From Lumbricus terrestris (taxonomy: Eukaryota > Annelida > Clitellata > Crassiclitellata > Lumbricidae): a stretch of 64,000 bases of DNA. The stretch is from the NCBI GenBank assembly GCA_949752735.1, contig OX457037.1, positions 37,070,596 to 37,134,595 on the forward strand, in the 5' to 3' direction. Every line of letters begins with the position of its first letter. Position 1 is the stretch's first letter. A program made the position numbers and the translations under genes. The notes beneath the pieces are model-generated. The model was not told the DNA's origin. It did no database searches and worked only from the letters and a program-made list of their open reading frames with translations. Shown in pieces: positions 12,181-24,089 of this stretch.

Positions 12181-13237
12181 CAGCGGTTCTCAACCGGGGG
12201 TCCGCGGACCCCTGGGGGTCCGCGACCATCTGCCTGGGGGTCCGCGAGCAAGTCCTGAAAATTATATATTTCTTAGTTAAAAACATAGAAACAGATCAAT
12301 ATCTTTGTCAATTTTTAAATATTTCTCCTTTTCAATGGAGAACATGAAACTACCGGTAATAATACGCTGATTAATGACAAATTCATTTGTTTTAGATTAG
12401 TCAGTTTGTAACTGACTCTAGATTTCGGGATGCTCTTGAGAGAGTTTCTTAGAAAAAGACCACAGCCTGTAATTCATTTGAATAAACAACTCATGAGTTT
12501 CAACTTTGACTTACCTGGCTGGCATTTTTGAATAAACTGAATTCCTCTACGCAAGTGATGCAGACAAATCTAATCACTCTTGGTGAGAAAGTGTCTGCTT
12601 TTACAAAAAAAACTTGATATCTGGCGCAAAACGGATAGTGGTAGTTATAACTTTGACACATTTGATCAATTGCATGAATTCACATAAAAATATGGAAATG
12701 CTTGGATCAATCAACCAAAATTTGTTAATTTAATTTTCTGTCAATCATATAGGCTATGGATCAGTTCAAATTCTAATTCGGTAATTTGAACGTTCACAGT
12801 TTTTTTGTTGACTTCCAGTCAGTTTCTTGCAGACTTTGATTCGTGGAATTTACCAACATCGGAATTGAACCAAATCATTGAAGTGCCTATTAAAAATGGC
12901 ATTAGGCCTACATTGCAAGAGTTAGCTTGATGCATGAGTGTCTCGAGCAGATAAGCTGTGCTCGAATATGCATGCCCATTGCCCAAAGTTTACATTAAAA
13001 TAAAATACTTTTTTTCTAATAAATTTCATATAATCTTATATGCAATATAAAATTTGTACTACCGGAGTGCAGGGCATATCTATGCTATAGTATAGGCCTA
13101 GCATACATGTAGGCCTACTACTATATAGGATTATAGAGTCGCACAGTCACGATAATGCGCCAAATTTCGGTGGGGTCCGTGACCGGGACCAAAAATTAGA
13201 AAGGGGTCCGTGAGTATGAAAAGGTTGAGAACCGCTG
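12181..13237 (+). mobile_element. hAT transposon with degraded transposase
   Basis: Terminal inverted repeats start CAGCGGTTCTCAACC and the element is bounded by a perfect 8-bp duplication CTATAGAT (12173-12180 and 13238-13245). CAGNGGTTCTCAACC is a classic hAT terminus. The GGGGGTCCGCGG/GGTCCGTGA motifs repeat just inside both ends. Length (1057 bp) is much less than an autonomous hAT (2.5-4 kb). Confidence 0.95.
12495..12640 (+). pseudogene. hAT transposase remnant
   Basis: In two neighbouring frames the sequence reads LTYLAGIFE, stop, TEF, then after a frameshift TNLITLGEKVSAFTKK. This resembles the ZBED5/SCAND3-like hAT transposase stretch with pattern YLADIF..LN.LNLSLQG...N...L.DKV.AF..K. 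Stops and a frameshift show it is non-functional. It agrees with the hAT identity given by the ends. The call is from motif memory. Confidence 0.55.
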
Positions 13238-13245
13238 CTATAGAT

Positions 13246-13750
13246 AGCCAGATAATACCAGTTTGACTATCCCATCCAGTTAATACCCCTACACAACTGG
13301 ACCAGAGCTCTCTAATGCTGAACACTCCAGCCGCTGGGTTAAATCCTCACTAATGGCGCTGGCTCTGAAATTGTTTCACTAATGGGCAGGTGCAGCTAGA
13401 TGTTATTCACAGTTCAAAGTGATTCAACAACAACCAAGAGCATTAAATCAAATGTCAAAGCCAGATCTATTAACCCAACCAATTCCAGCAAAATGTTCAT
13501 CTAGTACTAATGGTATATGTCTGCAAATGCAAAATGAAGGCTCCAGCTTTCCTGTATAATTTATTCTCACACCTCAATGCTCAAAGTGGTATAAATGAAA
13601 AATGTCAATAACATGAGAAACTCTTCCTGCTAAAATTATGGTACTAATGACATTTCACAATAACACAGATGCCTTCAACTTTCTAAGTTAATATCAACTG
13701 TTAACATAATATCAACTGTTAACATTACTAATATATTAGCCTTCATTTTG
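13246..13750. other. Unassigned sequence
   Basis: No gene recognised; ATATCAACTGTTAACAT is tandemly repeated at about 13690-13724. Confidence 0.4.
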
Positions 13751-13970
13751 TGGGGCATGGTGGTGTAGTGGGTATGGTCGTTGCCTTGCAGTTGGAGGTT
13801 CGAATCCACCTCAAGTGGCCGCGTAGGGACCTTGGGCAAGTCCTTCACTCGCAATTGCTCCTGAGTGCTTCAGCGTGAAACTCCGATGCAGTGTCCGCTC
13901 TGTAATCGGGAGCACCTCTGAGTAGAGAGCTTCAAGGGGTGCTATGACAAATGCACATACAAACATAATA
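13751..13970 (+). mobile_element. Family B SINE, copy 3
   Basis: The best-preserved copy: TGGGGCATGGTGGTGTAGTG head, perfect B box GGTTCGAATCC at 13797-13807, TGCTTCAGCGTGAAACTCCG body and the LINE-type end CGGGAGCACCTCTGAGTAGA then TTCAAGGGGTGCTATGAC. Confidence 0.92.
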
Positions 13971-16792
13971 TAATATTATTGTAATTCCTGTAGTTGGCCC
14001 ATTTATTTTAGAAATATACAATTCCCATCTTTCCACTTGCAAAAATTTCTGTGGGCGCCCATGATTGGTGTCGTCTCTCGTCACAACTACTGTGTCGTTT
14101 GCACCCCCGGTGACATACATGGCATAACAGAACTTTTCCAGGTGACACGCAAAATCACTAAATATCACTTCTGGTGGTTTCTCTCTACCGTTAATTCCTT
14201 CTGTGCCTCCTCATTCAAACTGTAGTCACATTTTTAATTCCTTAATTTATGTTCAGTTCTTCCTCTACATCGTTTGTTATCCTTTTCCTTCAAGAATACA
14301 ATATATTATGAGAACCATTCATACTAAGGCCTGAGCCCAAATGACCTCTAATACTCAAACTGATAGTGATGAAACGGTTGAGTGTGGTAGGAAAAGATCT
14401 GTCAGCAGGCAGTATAGATGGATAATCTCAACAGGTACACGGTAAAGTGGAGTTTCTCCATGGATGCCAAGCTACAAACCGCACCATTATCTAATCTACG
14501 GTACCCTTAGGGTCTTACGAAACCTCCTGTTATATTATCGTAATTTTCACGCTGGTGCATGCACCGTAGCAAAACTAGTCCATTAATGCTCATTATCAAT
14601 ATGGCATATCCAGTCAAGGTCATTATACGTACAATGATAGCAAAGATCATAGCAATGCCCTCCTGCTTCATTCCACATTGGGACTGGCACTTTCAAACTT
14701 TCAGAGTACAAACAATGACAGAGTTTCAGAGAAAGAGAAGAGACAATGCACAATAGCTAAGTTCCATCGAGCCAAATCCTGAATGACCTTGAATTAACAA
14801 TGACAACTTGTACAAATACAATTCAAGACCTTACAGCTAATCTTTCCAGCATCCAAAGCTGCATTCAGTGATTTAAATAATAAATAAATTTATATGTATA
14901 TAATGTAGAAAATCAATACTATATCAGGACAGCAAACAGTACACAAACCAATATAAATGGAACAAATTTCCATACACTTAAATGTGAACAAAACAAACAT
15001 CAAGATTTTGTGTCCTATTCTGCGACATCATAGATGATGGGTAAACATTCATCCTGTATTGGAAAACGTGCACAGGGTTTGAGCATCCTTAGATGGATGC
15101 ACTATGTAGGGACATTGAGCTAATCCCTAACAAGCAGCTCCATCTAGCATCACGTTTTGATGCTGTATTCAACCATAATCGTTAAATTTTAAATCTCACT
15201 TTTAAATAAATTTAAAATTACATTACTCCATGCAAAAGCATAATGTCTGGCAATTACGGTATCTAATGAATACCTCTCATGAAAATTAAGTAACCCATTT
15301 AATAATACATCCAATTCAATTTAACATCCACTGCTTACGGCAAAATATACGATCAAAAACTAACCGAAAATGAAACCAGGAACAAATCACCAAAGTTTTC
15401 ACCCAAAGAATGATGTAAATGGTGCCTTCACTCTTGAAATTGAAAATGGTCACTTTACTCGTGATCAAAACTACTTCAATAATCTGAACAATAACCTCTA
15501 CTTTTCGGAGCATGATTCTGTTATCTCAAAAGTATCAATTTCTTAAATCTCTTGCAACTCATATCAATTTATTCTCCTTCAACCATGATGTCCCCGTTGT
15601 TGTAGCTGTGTGTGAGGGACAAGATACTAAAATGATGGAAGAATCCTAATCTCAAAATGAACGACTCGATCAGAAAATAAACAGATTATTTCCATCCACA
15701 CTTACACAAATAACTGTTTCCACCGGTGTTTATGTTCCATTATAACTAACTCAGCTTTTAGTTTGTTCAAAAACCCATGAAATGCTGTTCAATAATCCGC
15801 AATGTCAGTACTTAGCAGCAGATCTCTGCTACTCAAGCATGAGGCCACAAAAACTACGTGCCGGACATAAACACACACACACTTCACACGCATAAATCGT
15901 CAAATTCACAGAATGCAGGATTACTGATTATGATATATGATTAGTTTCTTCCTGTATCACAGTTAATAGAATACAGTTTATGCTGGCACTCATCAGCTAT
16001 TTCAACACAATGCAATTTCACCACTGCAAAATTTCGGCAAATCTATCGTTTAGCATCTCAAATTATTCAACCTTTCTAACCCATCGCTTCAACATCAAAG
16101 ATTAAAAAAATAGAGACGTACTTTTACAAACACATTGTATCAGTAATTCTATCCTGTTTAAAAACTGTCAACAGAGATTTTTATTTAAAACAACTTGCTC
16201 ATAAAAAAAACTGCTTGTTCCTGAATGCAGCTTATCTTTTATATTTGTAACATAATAAGTCTCAAACAATGACAAGCTACAACAAGCAGCAAGCAAGACG
16301 TCCTAAATGAAAATTTCCATTGTCATGTTCTTTTTTAACGCATGATAAAACTACTAAATATGCATATATATAAAAAACATTAAAAATGCCATTCAACTCA
16401 AAAACAAGGCTAACCATTCAAAATCATCCTATGGAATTTTGTTACGAGTTGCTTATGCTTTTTAACATTGAATAACGTTGACATGACATTGAAATTAATC
16501 TGGCCAAGTCTGAAAAGATATGCTAAAGCGAGCAAACAATTTGGGACGATAAAACAATACATTACCGAAATTTCCACCTACGTAAAGAGACCCATTGAGA
16601 CACTTCCTGCATTATTCCATAATAATACAAAACAATATAATCAATCACCACTACTGTTGCTACTAAGATACTGTCCGGCAGTCATAATGCTACAGCAGAA
16701 ACATCTCTTTGCAGCCATTTAAGCTATTCTTCAGTAATGGACTCTGCAACCTTCGCCAAACTAAATAACAAATCTATAGATCCAACATTTGG
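13971..16792. other. AT-rich intergenic stretch
   Basis: About 2.8 kb without a recognised gene, repeat array or transposon end. Open frames are 60-84 codons, without motifs, and most end within the stretch. Confidence 0.45.
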
Positions 16793-17452
16793 GGGGTCCG
16801 GTAGCACAATGGATAACATGCTTGCCTGGAGAGCAAGAGGTAATGAGTTTGCGCCCCGTTATAGGGTGGACGTGCTTTGCAGGCTGCTATTAGCGCCGAT
16901 TATTGCAAGTTGTCTGTTCTGTTAATAGTTCAGATTCATGTATTCTGTGATCTGAGTTCTTGTAAATTGTTTCAACTGCATAATTGTACACTACAACCGG
17001 TTGCGGTCTGTCAACCAGATTGTTGAATAAACGAAAATGGTATCGTTCTATAATGACTCGGTAGCAAGTACCGTTTTCTTATAAATTCGATGAAAAATAT
17101 TTCCTCACGAAATAGAACCGGGATTTTGCGCGTGAGGGTCGGTTAGGGCTCAGGTTAGGCGTCGTGAGGGTCGGTTAGGGTTAGTTTTAGGGTTAGTGCA
17201 GTCATTCTGCTGAAATTGAAGCTGGATTGATGAACACTAATTTTCAATGAAAAACGGCTGAAAAATATTTGCTGACGAAATAGAAGCGGGATTTATCGAA
17301 CAAATTCTTGCCTAAAGAGAAGCTGGATCGATTAAAAGGATTCTCGGCAAACTAGAAGTTGGATTTATTAAAGATAACACTGCAACGTTATCTACCGAGT
17401 CATTATAGAACTATTATCGAGTCATTATAGAACGCTACCACGAAAATTATTG
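16793..17452 (+). mobile_element. Family A SINE, copy 1, split by a MITE
   Basis: tRNA-like head GGTCCGGTAGCACAATGG (A box) and GAGTTTGCGCCCCG (decayed B box), a shared body containing GCAGGCTGCTATTAGCGCC, and a 3' end CAACCGGTTGCGGTCTGTCA then TTGAATAAACGAAAA. A MITE at 17038-17440 interrupts the tail: the SINE resumes with TTATTG at 17447. The same body recurs at 18281, 33172 (reversed), 34116 (reversed) and 37683. Confidence 0.88.
17038..17440. mobile_element. 403-bp MITE with 6-bp duplication
   Basis: Bounded by CGAAAA at 17032-17037 and 17441-17446, which other family A SINEs show only once. Ends are inverted: left TGGTATCGTTCTATAATGAC, right the reverse complement of TGGTAGCGTTCTATAATGAC; the right end carries this block twice. 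The interior contains degenerate TTAGGG motifs (17145-17195) and at least five copies of a GAA-AGC-GGATTT-like motif at about 17109, 17211, 17276, 17318 and 17350. The superfamily is uncertain; 6-bp duplication with TGGT ends does not match the hATs or mariners in this window. Confidence 0.75.
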
Positions 17453-18169
17453 TTTAACCTTAAGACGCAATTTCAGTAGCAGGCTTTTAAGCACACAAAC
17501 AGGATGGTTCTTGAGATTGTAAATGGGAGCTATATATAGTAGTGGTTTCTCAAACTTAACAAAACATGCGTGCACTTTATTCTATTAACTCCACTAGGAA
17601 AGTTGTAAACACATTCGTTTAAATTCCTATCCTGATAACCTTAAACAAATGATCTCTAAATCGAGTCCCTAATGCTGACATTACCAATATTCTGCAACTA
17701 TAGGGTCGTTTGAATAATGGTCAAACTGTGAATTTTTTGTAATGTTCTCCTAATTTGACGCAGCATCAAACAACAATTCAAGGCGCTACAAAACTTATGT
17801 AACTACTCAACACAAGTACTTGTTACGCCGCCTAGATGAATCATAACAGAAGTATGTTTCACGCCCTACCGCTTTCAGGGCGGCCAAACGATCTTTTGTC
17901 ATCCTCGCCTTTGGACGACTCTTTATCCGTCTGATTTAATAAACGGTTCCGATCATCTACACGTAAAATAAATTAATTAACAGCACATTTAAACGTTTTA
18001 ATCATAAACATATCGCTGGTAATCTAACTTCTCAAACGACGACCAAATAATCTTCATAGCGCTTCTACCTTCAAGGCGTTCGTGCGTCATGTCACCGTAC
18101 AAGCGCCACCTAGTAAACGCTTTCAGTTTCTTATAATAATTATTATGGTGATTGTCATAAATTATAATA
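17453..18169. other. Unassigned sequence
   Basis: No gene recognised. A short palindrome-like CCGCTTTCAGGGCGG lies near 17868. Confidence 0.4.
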
Positions 18170-18275
18170 ATTTTAGTTTATTCAACAATCCGGTTGACAA
18201 ACCGCAGCCGGTTACAGTGTGCTGATGAGCAAATAGCAATTATCTTAATTGACACCAATTTAACTATTTGGGAGT
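18170..18275 (-). mobile_element. Family A SINE 3' end, reversed
   Basis: TTTATTCAACAATCCGGTTG then GCAGCCGGTTACAG is the reverse complement of the family A tail. The tRNA head is missing, so it is 5' truncated. It abuts the next family A copy in opposite orientation. Confidence 0.75.
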
Positions 18276-18512
18276 TGGGACTTGTATTGGTGACGCGTTG
18301 GATAACACGTGTACACTTGCATGTAGGCTAGATAAGCGGAGCTGGGTTCGATTCCCGAAGTCCCCGTAGGATAGATCTGTTTTGTAGGCTGCTATAGCCT
18401 AGCTATTAACAATAGGCCTAATCTGTCTGTTGTGTTAGTATAGCCTAGTTAAGATTGATGTTAATTAAGATAACTGCATGACTGTACATTGTGGTTTGTA
18501 TTATACTTAACC

Positions 18513-19806
18513 CAGGGCCGGATTAACAAATGTGGAGGCCCTGTTCGGTAAAACTGTGGGGGCCCCAAACTTACGGACTCACTGAAAAAGGACACACAAT
18601 TGACACAAAACGTGTTATATTCAACAAATCAATACTCGTCTATTAGTAATTCGATCCTTTTTTTACAATAATTTATTAACATGATTGTCTTTTTATATTC
18701 CAGTCCAGTGTTAAAGTATTCATCTATTACCGTTTAAGAATATTAAGAATGAGACTTTTTAATCAGGGCATATAGTAAACGGTGCAGAAGCGATTTATGC
18801 CCTGCATAAATTCTTGGCAGGGAACATATTATGGCAGTCTTGTGGCTGGACAACGTCAAGGCAAACAGTAGCGGCAAAAAAAGGTCGTCAGAAATTTCCA
18901 ACAAATCCAGCCCCCCAAACTGAAATCCTGGCGCCGCCACTGAAGGCAAAGGATTTGTACTAGGGCATTTGCCCTAATTTGTCCTTCTGTAGCGCCGCCG
19001 CTGATCCCACACTAACATAGGCCTATATTTTCGCGCTTACGCAAGTAAGCTTAGTAGACCTAAGTCGTAAAAGCAAAGAGTGAATTGTGCAGGGGCGGGT
19101 CCATGGGGGCCAATCCGGCCCAGCCCCCATTTAAAAAGTGCACGGGACGTGCCCCCATTTGGCTTCAACAAGCCATTGAATCAATGCAGCGGGAGAGAAA
19201 AGTAGGATACCAGAGAGGCCATATTATTGCTTGCAGAGATTACTTCGACCAGGAAGACTGATGACCAAAATAGGTCATCAGTTACCGGTATTTTGACACG
19301 GAAAACTGGTGGTATATTTTTTTTCAGACATTTCGACCAAACGACTAAAAAAGGTCATTAGATTTTTTCTGGCAAAGATAACCGAAAATTTTGGCCCCCT
19401 TCGAAAATTTCTGTATCCGCCCCTGGAATAATGATACCATTTCGTATATGCGTTGCATAGCACTTGAATTCCGATCGGAAGAGGTATTAAATGTCTAAAA
19501 TCATATAGATCTAAGTAGTTAAATTGATAGCTCTTGCTAGAATTTCTGGCCGATTTTAAGATAAGTCTGCTTGGAATTGGAAACTCCAATAAGCTCCCCC
19601 ACACATGCTCAAAAGTTGTAAATCTATATTTTGCCAAAATCAGTAGTTTTCAAATAATTTGACAATTTGTTCCGAGATATTTTACACATTTTTACTATTG
19701 TGATTAACAGTGATGAAAAATATTTATATTGCATGTGTGGGGGCCCCCTAGAGTGTGGGGGCCCCTGTTCGGCCGAACGTGTCGAACATGCCTTAATCCG
19801 GCCCTG
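18513..19806. mobile_element. hAT element inside the SINE
   Basis: Terminal inverted repeats CAGGGCCGGATTAA and a perfect 8-bp duplication ACTTAACC (18505-18512 and 19807-19814). GGGGGCCCC-type sequence lies just inside both ends. It is itself interrupted by a smaller element at 19090-19425 and contains fragments near 18940 and 18990 (GGCGCCGCCACTG, GCGCCGCCGCTG) that look like ends of another hAT family. No transposase was recognised. Confidence 0.95.
19090..19425. mobile_element. 336-bp hAT MITE, third nesting level
   Basis: Ends CAGGGGCGGGTCCATGGGGG and, reversed, CAGGGGCGGATACAG; flanks gaattgtg (19082-19089) and gaataatg (19426-19433) agree at 6 of 8 positions, a slightly decayed hAT duplication. 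A GGCCCCC motif sits inside both ends. Confidence 0.78.
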
Positions 19807-19892
19807 ACTTAACCGGTTGCGGTCTGTCAATCGGATTGTTGAATAAACAATTTTTTATAGGCTATTGGCCCTAATTATAAATAATAATAATA

Positions 19893-20050
19893 AATTATGA
19901 TCAATCTTAACTATAGGCCCACTAACAGAACAGACAGCCTGCAACTTAATACAAGTCATATAATTTATTCTTTTCGAGAATTAATGAAAATTATATAGCT
20001 CCCCTCAAGAGCAAGACCACTCGATCAGAGGCATTCCCAGTCCGACTACG
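19893..20050 (-). repeat. SINE and LINE 3' scraps
   Basis: 19893-19945 resembles the family A SINE body reversed (CCCACTAACAGAACAGACAG, GCCTGCAA). 19991-20050 resembles the LINE/SINE-B end (TATATAGCTCCCCTCAAGAG, AGAGGCATTCCCAGTCCGAC). Both are short and decayed. Confidence 0.5.
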
Positions 20051-20254
20051 TAGGCCTACGGTGACCCCTAAATAGGCCTAAACACTTGCGAGTCAACCCT
20101 ATAGATGACAGGCGCAGCCTGAGCCAATAAATTTACATTCTATAGGGCCAGGCTTTGAGTGCCAGAACAATAGCCTATAGGCCTAGGCCTAATATTATTT
20201 TTGAGTAATTTTGGTCATGGTGTAGAATCTGGCATAGGCCTATTATAGGCTAAA

Positions 20255-22771
20255 CATAGGCGGAGACCTGGGCGGAGACTTGGGGGGACGGAAAGACGCG
20301 ATTTTCTGATGGACGAATGGCTGAGCGTCGCAGAAAAATTTCCATCTTTTGCCGGCCAAAATTTCTGACGACCGGCGAAATTTCGAACAAACTTTCTATT
20401 AGGCCCTATATATTATTTCTATTTTCGCCGCCAAAAAAGTTGAACTTTTTTTAGTCATCCGGTCAAATCTCGACGAAATTTTCTATTTTCGCCGCCAAAA
20501 AAGTTGATGACCTTTTTTTAGTCTTGTCTTGACGCTCAACGATTGGGGCAGGGGTTATTTTAACGTGCAGCTGGGCACAAAGTGTGTAGTTGGGAAAGAG
20601 ATTTGTGCAGTTGAAAATCAGATCTTGTGCAGTTACTTTTTGCCTAATTGCGTGAACCGACGAGAAGTTAGTGGTAAAAAGTTGGACACAAACATGATAG
20701 TAACAGCCCATAGTGAACATCTTTGAGGCAGTTTATTTGGGTGATATTATTTTATGTTCAGGAAAAGAGCAGGCCTGTTGAAATTTGGCGTGAACTATAA
20801 TAGATATGGCGATTACATGCAGTTTTCAAGTCAAGCATGTGCATGAAGTAAGAGCAGAAAAAATGGGTGATGTAATCGTGGACAAGGTTCTGCAAAATCA
20901 CACACAGGCTGCAGACAGAAGAATTTGCAGTAGGCTAAATGTATGGGCGGATGCAGATTCAAGGCCTGCTGTAGGTTGATATCCTGATAAAGTTGTAAAG
21001 GCCGGGGTTATCCTTCATACCATAATGACAACTTCTTGGCCATCGTAGTCTACTTTCTCCTGCTTTTACCGCTTACTCTGACAAGCTGAAGCAGGAAGGG
21101 ACGTAGATAGTAAGACGCATAAAGCAAAATAGTCTACTATAATATAACAACCCAAGTATATAACTGGAGACAGGCGATGAAAAGAAAAGAATTAATCAGG
21201 CAGACATGCAGACTGAGCTAGCTTTTCAGCCACACAGGCTATCCAATACATACATACATACATGATGTAGGATTGTAGGTCAATGCATACTCAAATTTTC
21301 TTCCAAATTCTCCACATATCCCCATATTACACGCACCCTTTTTGAGTTTATGTGATTCCATCCAAAAATCACCATCCTAAGAATCTGAAAGATACACTTA
21401 TTGAAGTCTCAAACCATGCCTTTTGGCGTGAAATTTGTGAGCAATTTTTTTAAGATCACAGTCTAAAAGTTGCCATTATAATGCTGTAAAAAATATTTAA
21501 GCAATGAAACGGGACACTTATTAAAGTCCTAAACCATGACTATCAGCACTGAAATGATGAGCAACCTCGCTAAATCACAACTTAGAATACCACCAGTGCA
21601 GTGTGGAAATTAAACAAAATTCGAAAATGGGACTGGTACATCACCTTCCAAAACCCCTACCCAGCACCCCTACCCAGCTAGGTGCTCGTGAAATGGAAAT
21701 AATTATTGTCCTTCGGTCGCTCGTTCGTTCCACAAACCCAGGACCAAGTCTGCGGCTATGTTCACACACATATTCTGGTTCTCATCAATGAATGACACCA
21801 GAGCTTGTAGCACATAAAATTTCCAGCAGTCATACCCTAAGCCAAGTCATGGTGTGGTAAAATATCATTTACATGTAGATCGGCAACGCGGCACCTGGTT
21901 AAAACTGCTATTAGCTAAACAGTACATATTCGTGTTGATGTGGGTGTCAGTATAGGCCTATCGATCAATAATGACCATTTTGGGAGGTTTGCTAATGATA
22001 TTTATCGGTCTTACATCGTATTTTGCAGTTAGTGGGCTATATTTTATACAAAATGTAAAATTAGCTCAAAGATTTTATTTCTTGGGGAAATATCTCATCT
22101 TATCTGCTAGCTTTAGCTTTAGCCAAGCAATATCATGTTGATCTTAATGACCAGGGTTTCAGAGCAGAAAAGCAATATTTAGACGCACCCTTACATAGGC
22201 CTACTAGCGAAACTTTGGAAGTGTCCAGGAACATATGACCATTTAACTTTATTACACTTAACAATCTTTCTGAGCTATTTCCAATTCCAGCAACAGCAGA
22301 GGATCTTAGGGGATCTTTAAGAGATCTCTAGTCGATTAAGGATATTGAAAAGTCTGAACGTCTAAGAACGTCTAGCTTATTTCATTCGTTAATTCATTTG
22401 GAGATTTTGCCATGATGAACTTTGAGTCAAACATTGTCATAACAATTGATTTTGATATTTAATATGAATTTTTATAAAGTCGGAAAATCTTAATATTCAA
22501 ACATCTAAAGCTCCAGTCGAAGGCCAAGCGCAAAGCACCAGCTTATTAACGAGCGCTCACCAAAAGCTGCTTCAGCTTTGGGGGACAAATCCCTGGTCAA
22601 GGACTTTCTTATGTCCAGTCTCAAAATACGTCATTTGTGTGCAGTTGAGAAAATTCCTTAAAATAACCCCTGGATTGGGGGGGGGACAAATGCATGGGCC
22701 GTCCTCCCCAACACCTCCATTGGGGGGAGGACCGTCCCCCTTACCCCCCCCCCTATAGGTCTCCGCCCATG
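20255..22771. mobile_element. Outer hAT-like element, split by a second hAT
   Basis: Left end CATAGGCGGAGACCTGGGCG, right end the reverse complement of CATGGGCGGAGACCTATAGG. The left piece (to 20548) and right piece (from 22673 or 22681) join into one sequence that matches, in reverse, the uninterrupted relative at 36467-36715: CCCCAATCGTTGAGCG crosses the break there. Flanking 8-mers agree at only 5 of 8 positions, so the duplication is not convincing. GGCGGCGAAAATAG and AAAAAAGTTGATGACC blocks are repeated inside. Confidence 0.7.
20549..22672. mobile_element. 2.1-kb hAT element nested in a hAT-like element
   Basis: Ends CAGGGGTTATTTTAA in inverted orientation, with a perfect 8-bp duplication GATTGGGG (20541-20548 and 22673-22680). 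The interior is AT-rich, with no open frame above about 65 codons (20529-20726 crosses the edge) and no recognised transposase motif, so it is non-autonomous or badly decayed. Confidence 0.93.
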
Positions 22772-24089
22772 AATATAAAGCCGCCTAAATAGGTTGTCAG
22801 CGTTGCCATGGATTCTTATCGTGGTTTCAAGACCTTGAAGTGTGGAAACTTGCTCTGCGTAAAACAGAGAAGTTCGCCTAGCCTCGTAGGCTACTGTAGC
22901 GCAACTAAATTTTGAGTTTTTTAAATTCAAAACTGAAGTCGATTGTGTTGCCTTTTTATAGGCCTATATTGTTCGAGCTATATCATTGAGCCTAAAGCAT
23001 ATAATTAGGTCAAAGATGTTAAAGTCTATACGAAGTCTTTAAGATCTTTGGTTAGGTATGCCCTATAGGCCTATAGGCCTAGTCAAATCAAAGGTAGGAC
23101 TATTGGAGCCGACACTATACATGATCCTTGGTTAAGTAGTTTTAGATTTAAAAAATAGTTAAATTATCTATTCTGTGCTAATAATTATGAAATAAGCTTT
23201 GAGCACTTGTTCTAAAATCTTCAACATTAGCCGGCCTAAGCTTCTTTTTGCATTTTCACACCCCGAACTCCACGTGCCTCATAATCTGACCCGTTATTTT
23301 TTTCTCAAAAATTCTCGTCGGTCTACTACTCTCAGCTTCTCTCAGCTCTCACCCCATTATCAGAGAGACACTAAATTGAGCAGATGGATTAGGGTCAAAG
23401 CTATAGGAAGCTTAGGCCTATATTTCCCCTATTTTTACACATCCAAGGAATATTGTTAAACTTAATTTTATCCAAGAGGCCTACGCAAAATCGATGATTG
23501 AGTATGTCGTTTTTTGCTATGCAAATATACTAGCAAAACATAGACCAGATTGATAGATGATTGACATTTTTGCTGAACAAAAGGCTAGAAAGAAAACTAA
23601 AATGTCACGAAATTGTTTTATGTAGGCCTACTATATAGAAGGCCAACTACAATAATTCCATAAGTCTAGAACATGATACGTTTTAAATTCTATAGAGAAA
23701 TCATTACAATATTATTATAGACTATTAGATCTAACATTGTGATTTATTTGTCTCATTCTTATATCATTCCTGTTTATCCTGTGAGTGAAATGCATTTTAT
23801 ACGCCATAATGTGTTAACAGAGAATGCATTGATTAGTTTTGGTGATCTTCGTTGTAGCGCTCTTGCAATCAAGCCACACACAGCCAAATATAGGGACCAA
23901 TGCGGGAAATCTGCACACGGGCCCATGAAAAGCTAACTAGTAACTACGTAAGTGGGCTGATCAGGCTTCAACAACCGAACACCTTAAATCATTTTATTTG
24001 ACAACCTCAACAGCTTAGGGACTAAGATATCCGGATAGACGTAAAGAGTAACTAAGTAATAATGTCGAGCGGCTGAGTGGAGCCGTGAC
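22772..24089. other. Unassigned intergenic sequence
   Basis: About 1.3 kb rich in the TAGGCCTA word (for example 23060-23085). No gene, transposon end or array was recognised. Confidence 0.45.

Larger units (their letters stand above)
18281..19855 (+). mobile_element. Family A SINE, copy 2, split by a hAT
   Basis: Head at 18281 with TTGGATAACACG, perfect B box GGTTCGATTCC (18345-18355), body TAGGCTGCTATAGCC and tail up to ACTTAACC at 18512. The tail resumes at 19815 with GGTTGCGGTCTGTCAATCGG and TTGAATAAACAA. The 1294-bp interruption is the hAT at 18513-19806. Confidence 0.9.

Noticed and set aside
13751..13830. A functional tRNA gene
   Set aside because: The A and B boxes are clear, but no paired acceptor stem closes the cloverleaf and the body is shared with other SINE copies.
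17145..17200. Interstitial telomere
   Set aside because: TTAGGG motifs are few and degenerate and lie within a MITE rather than in a tandem run.
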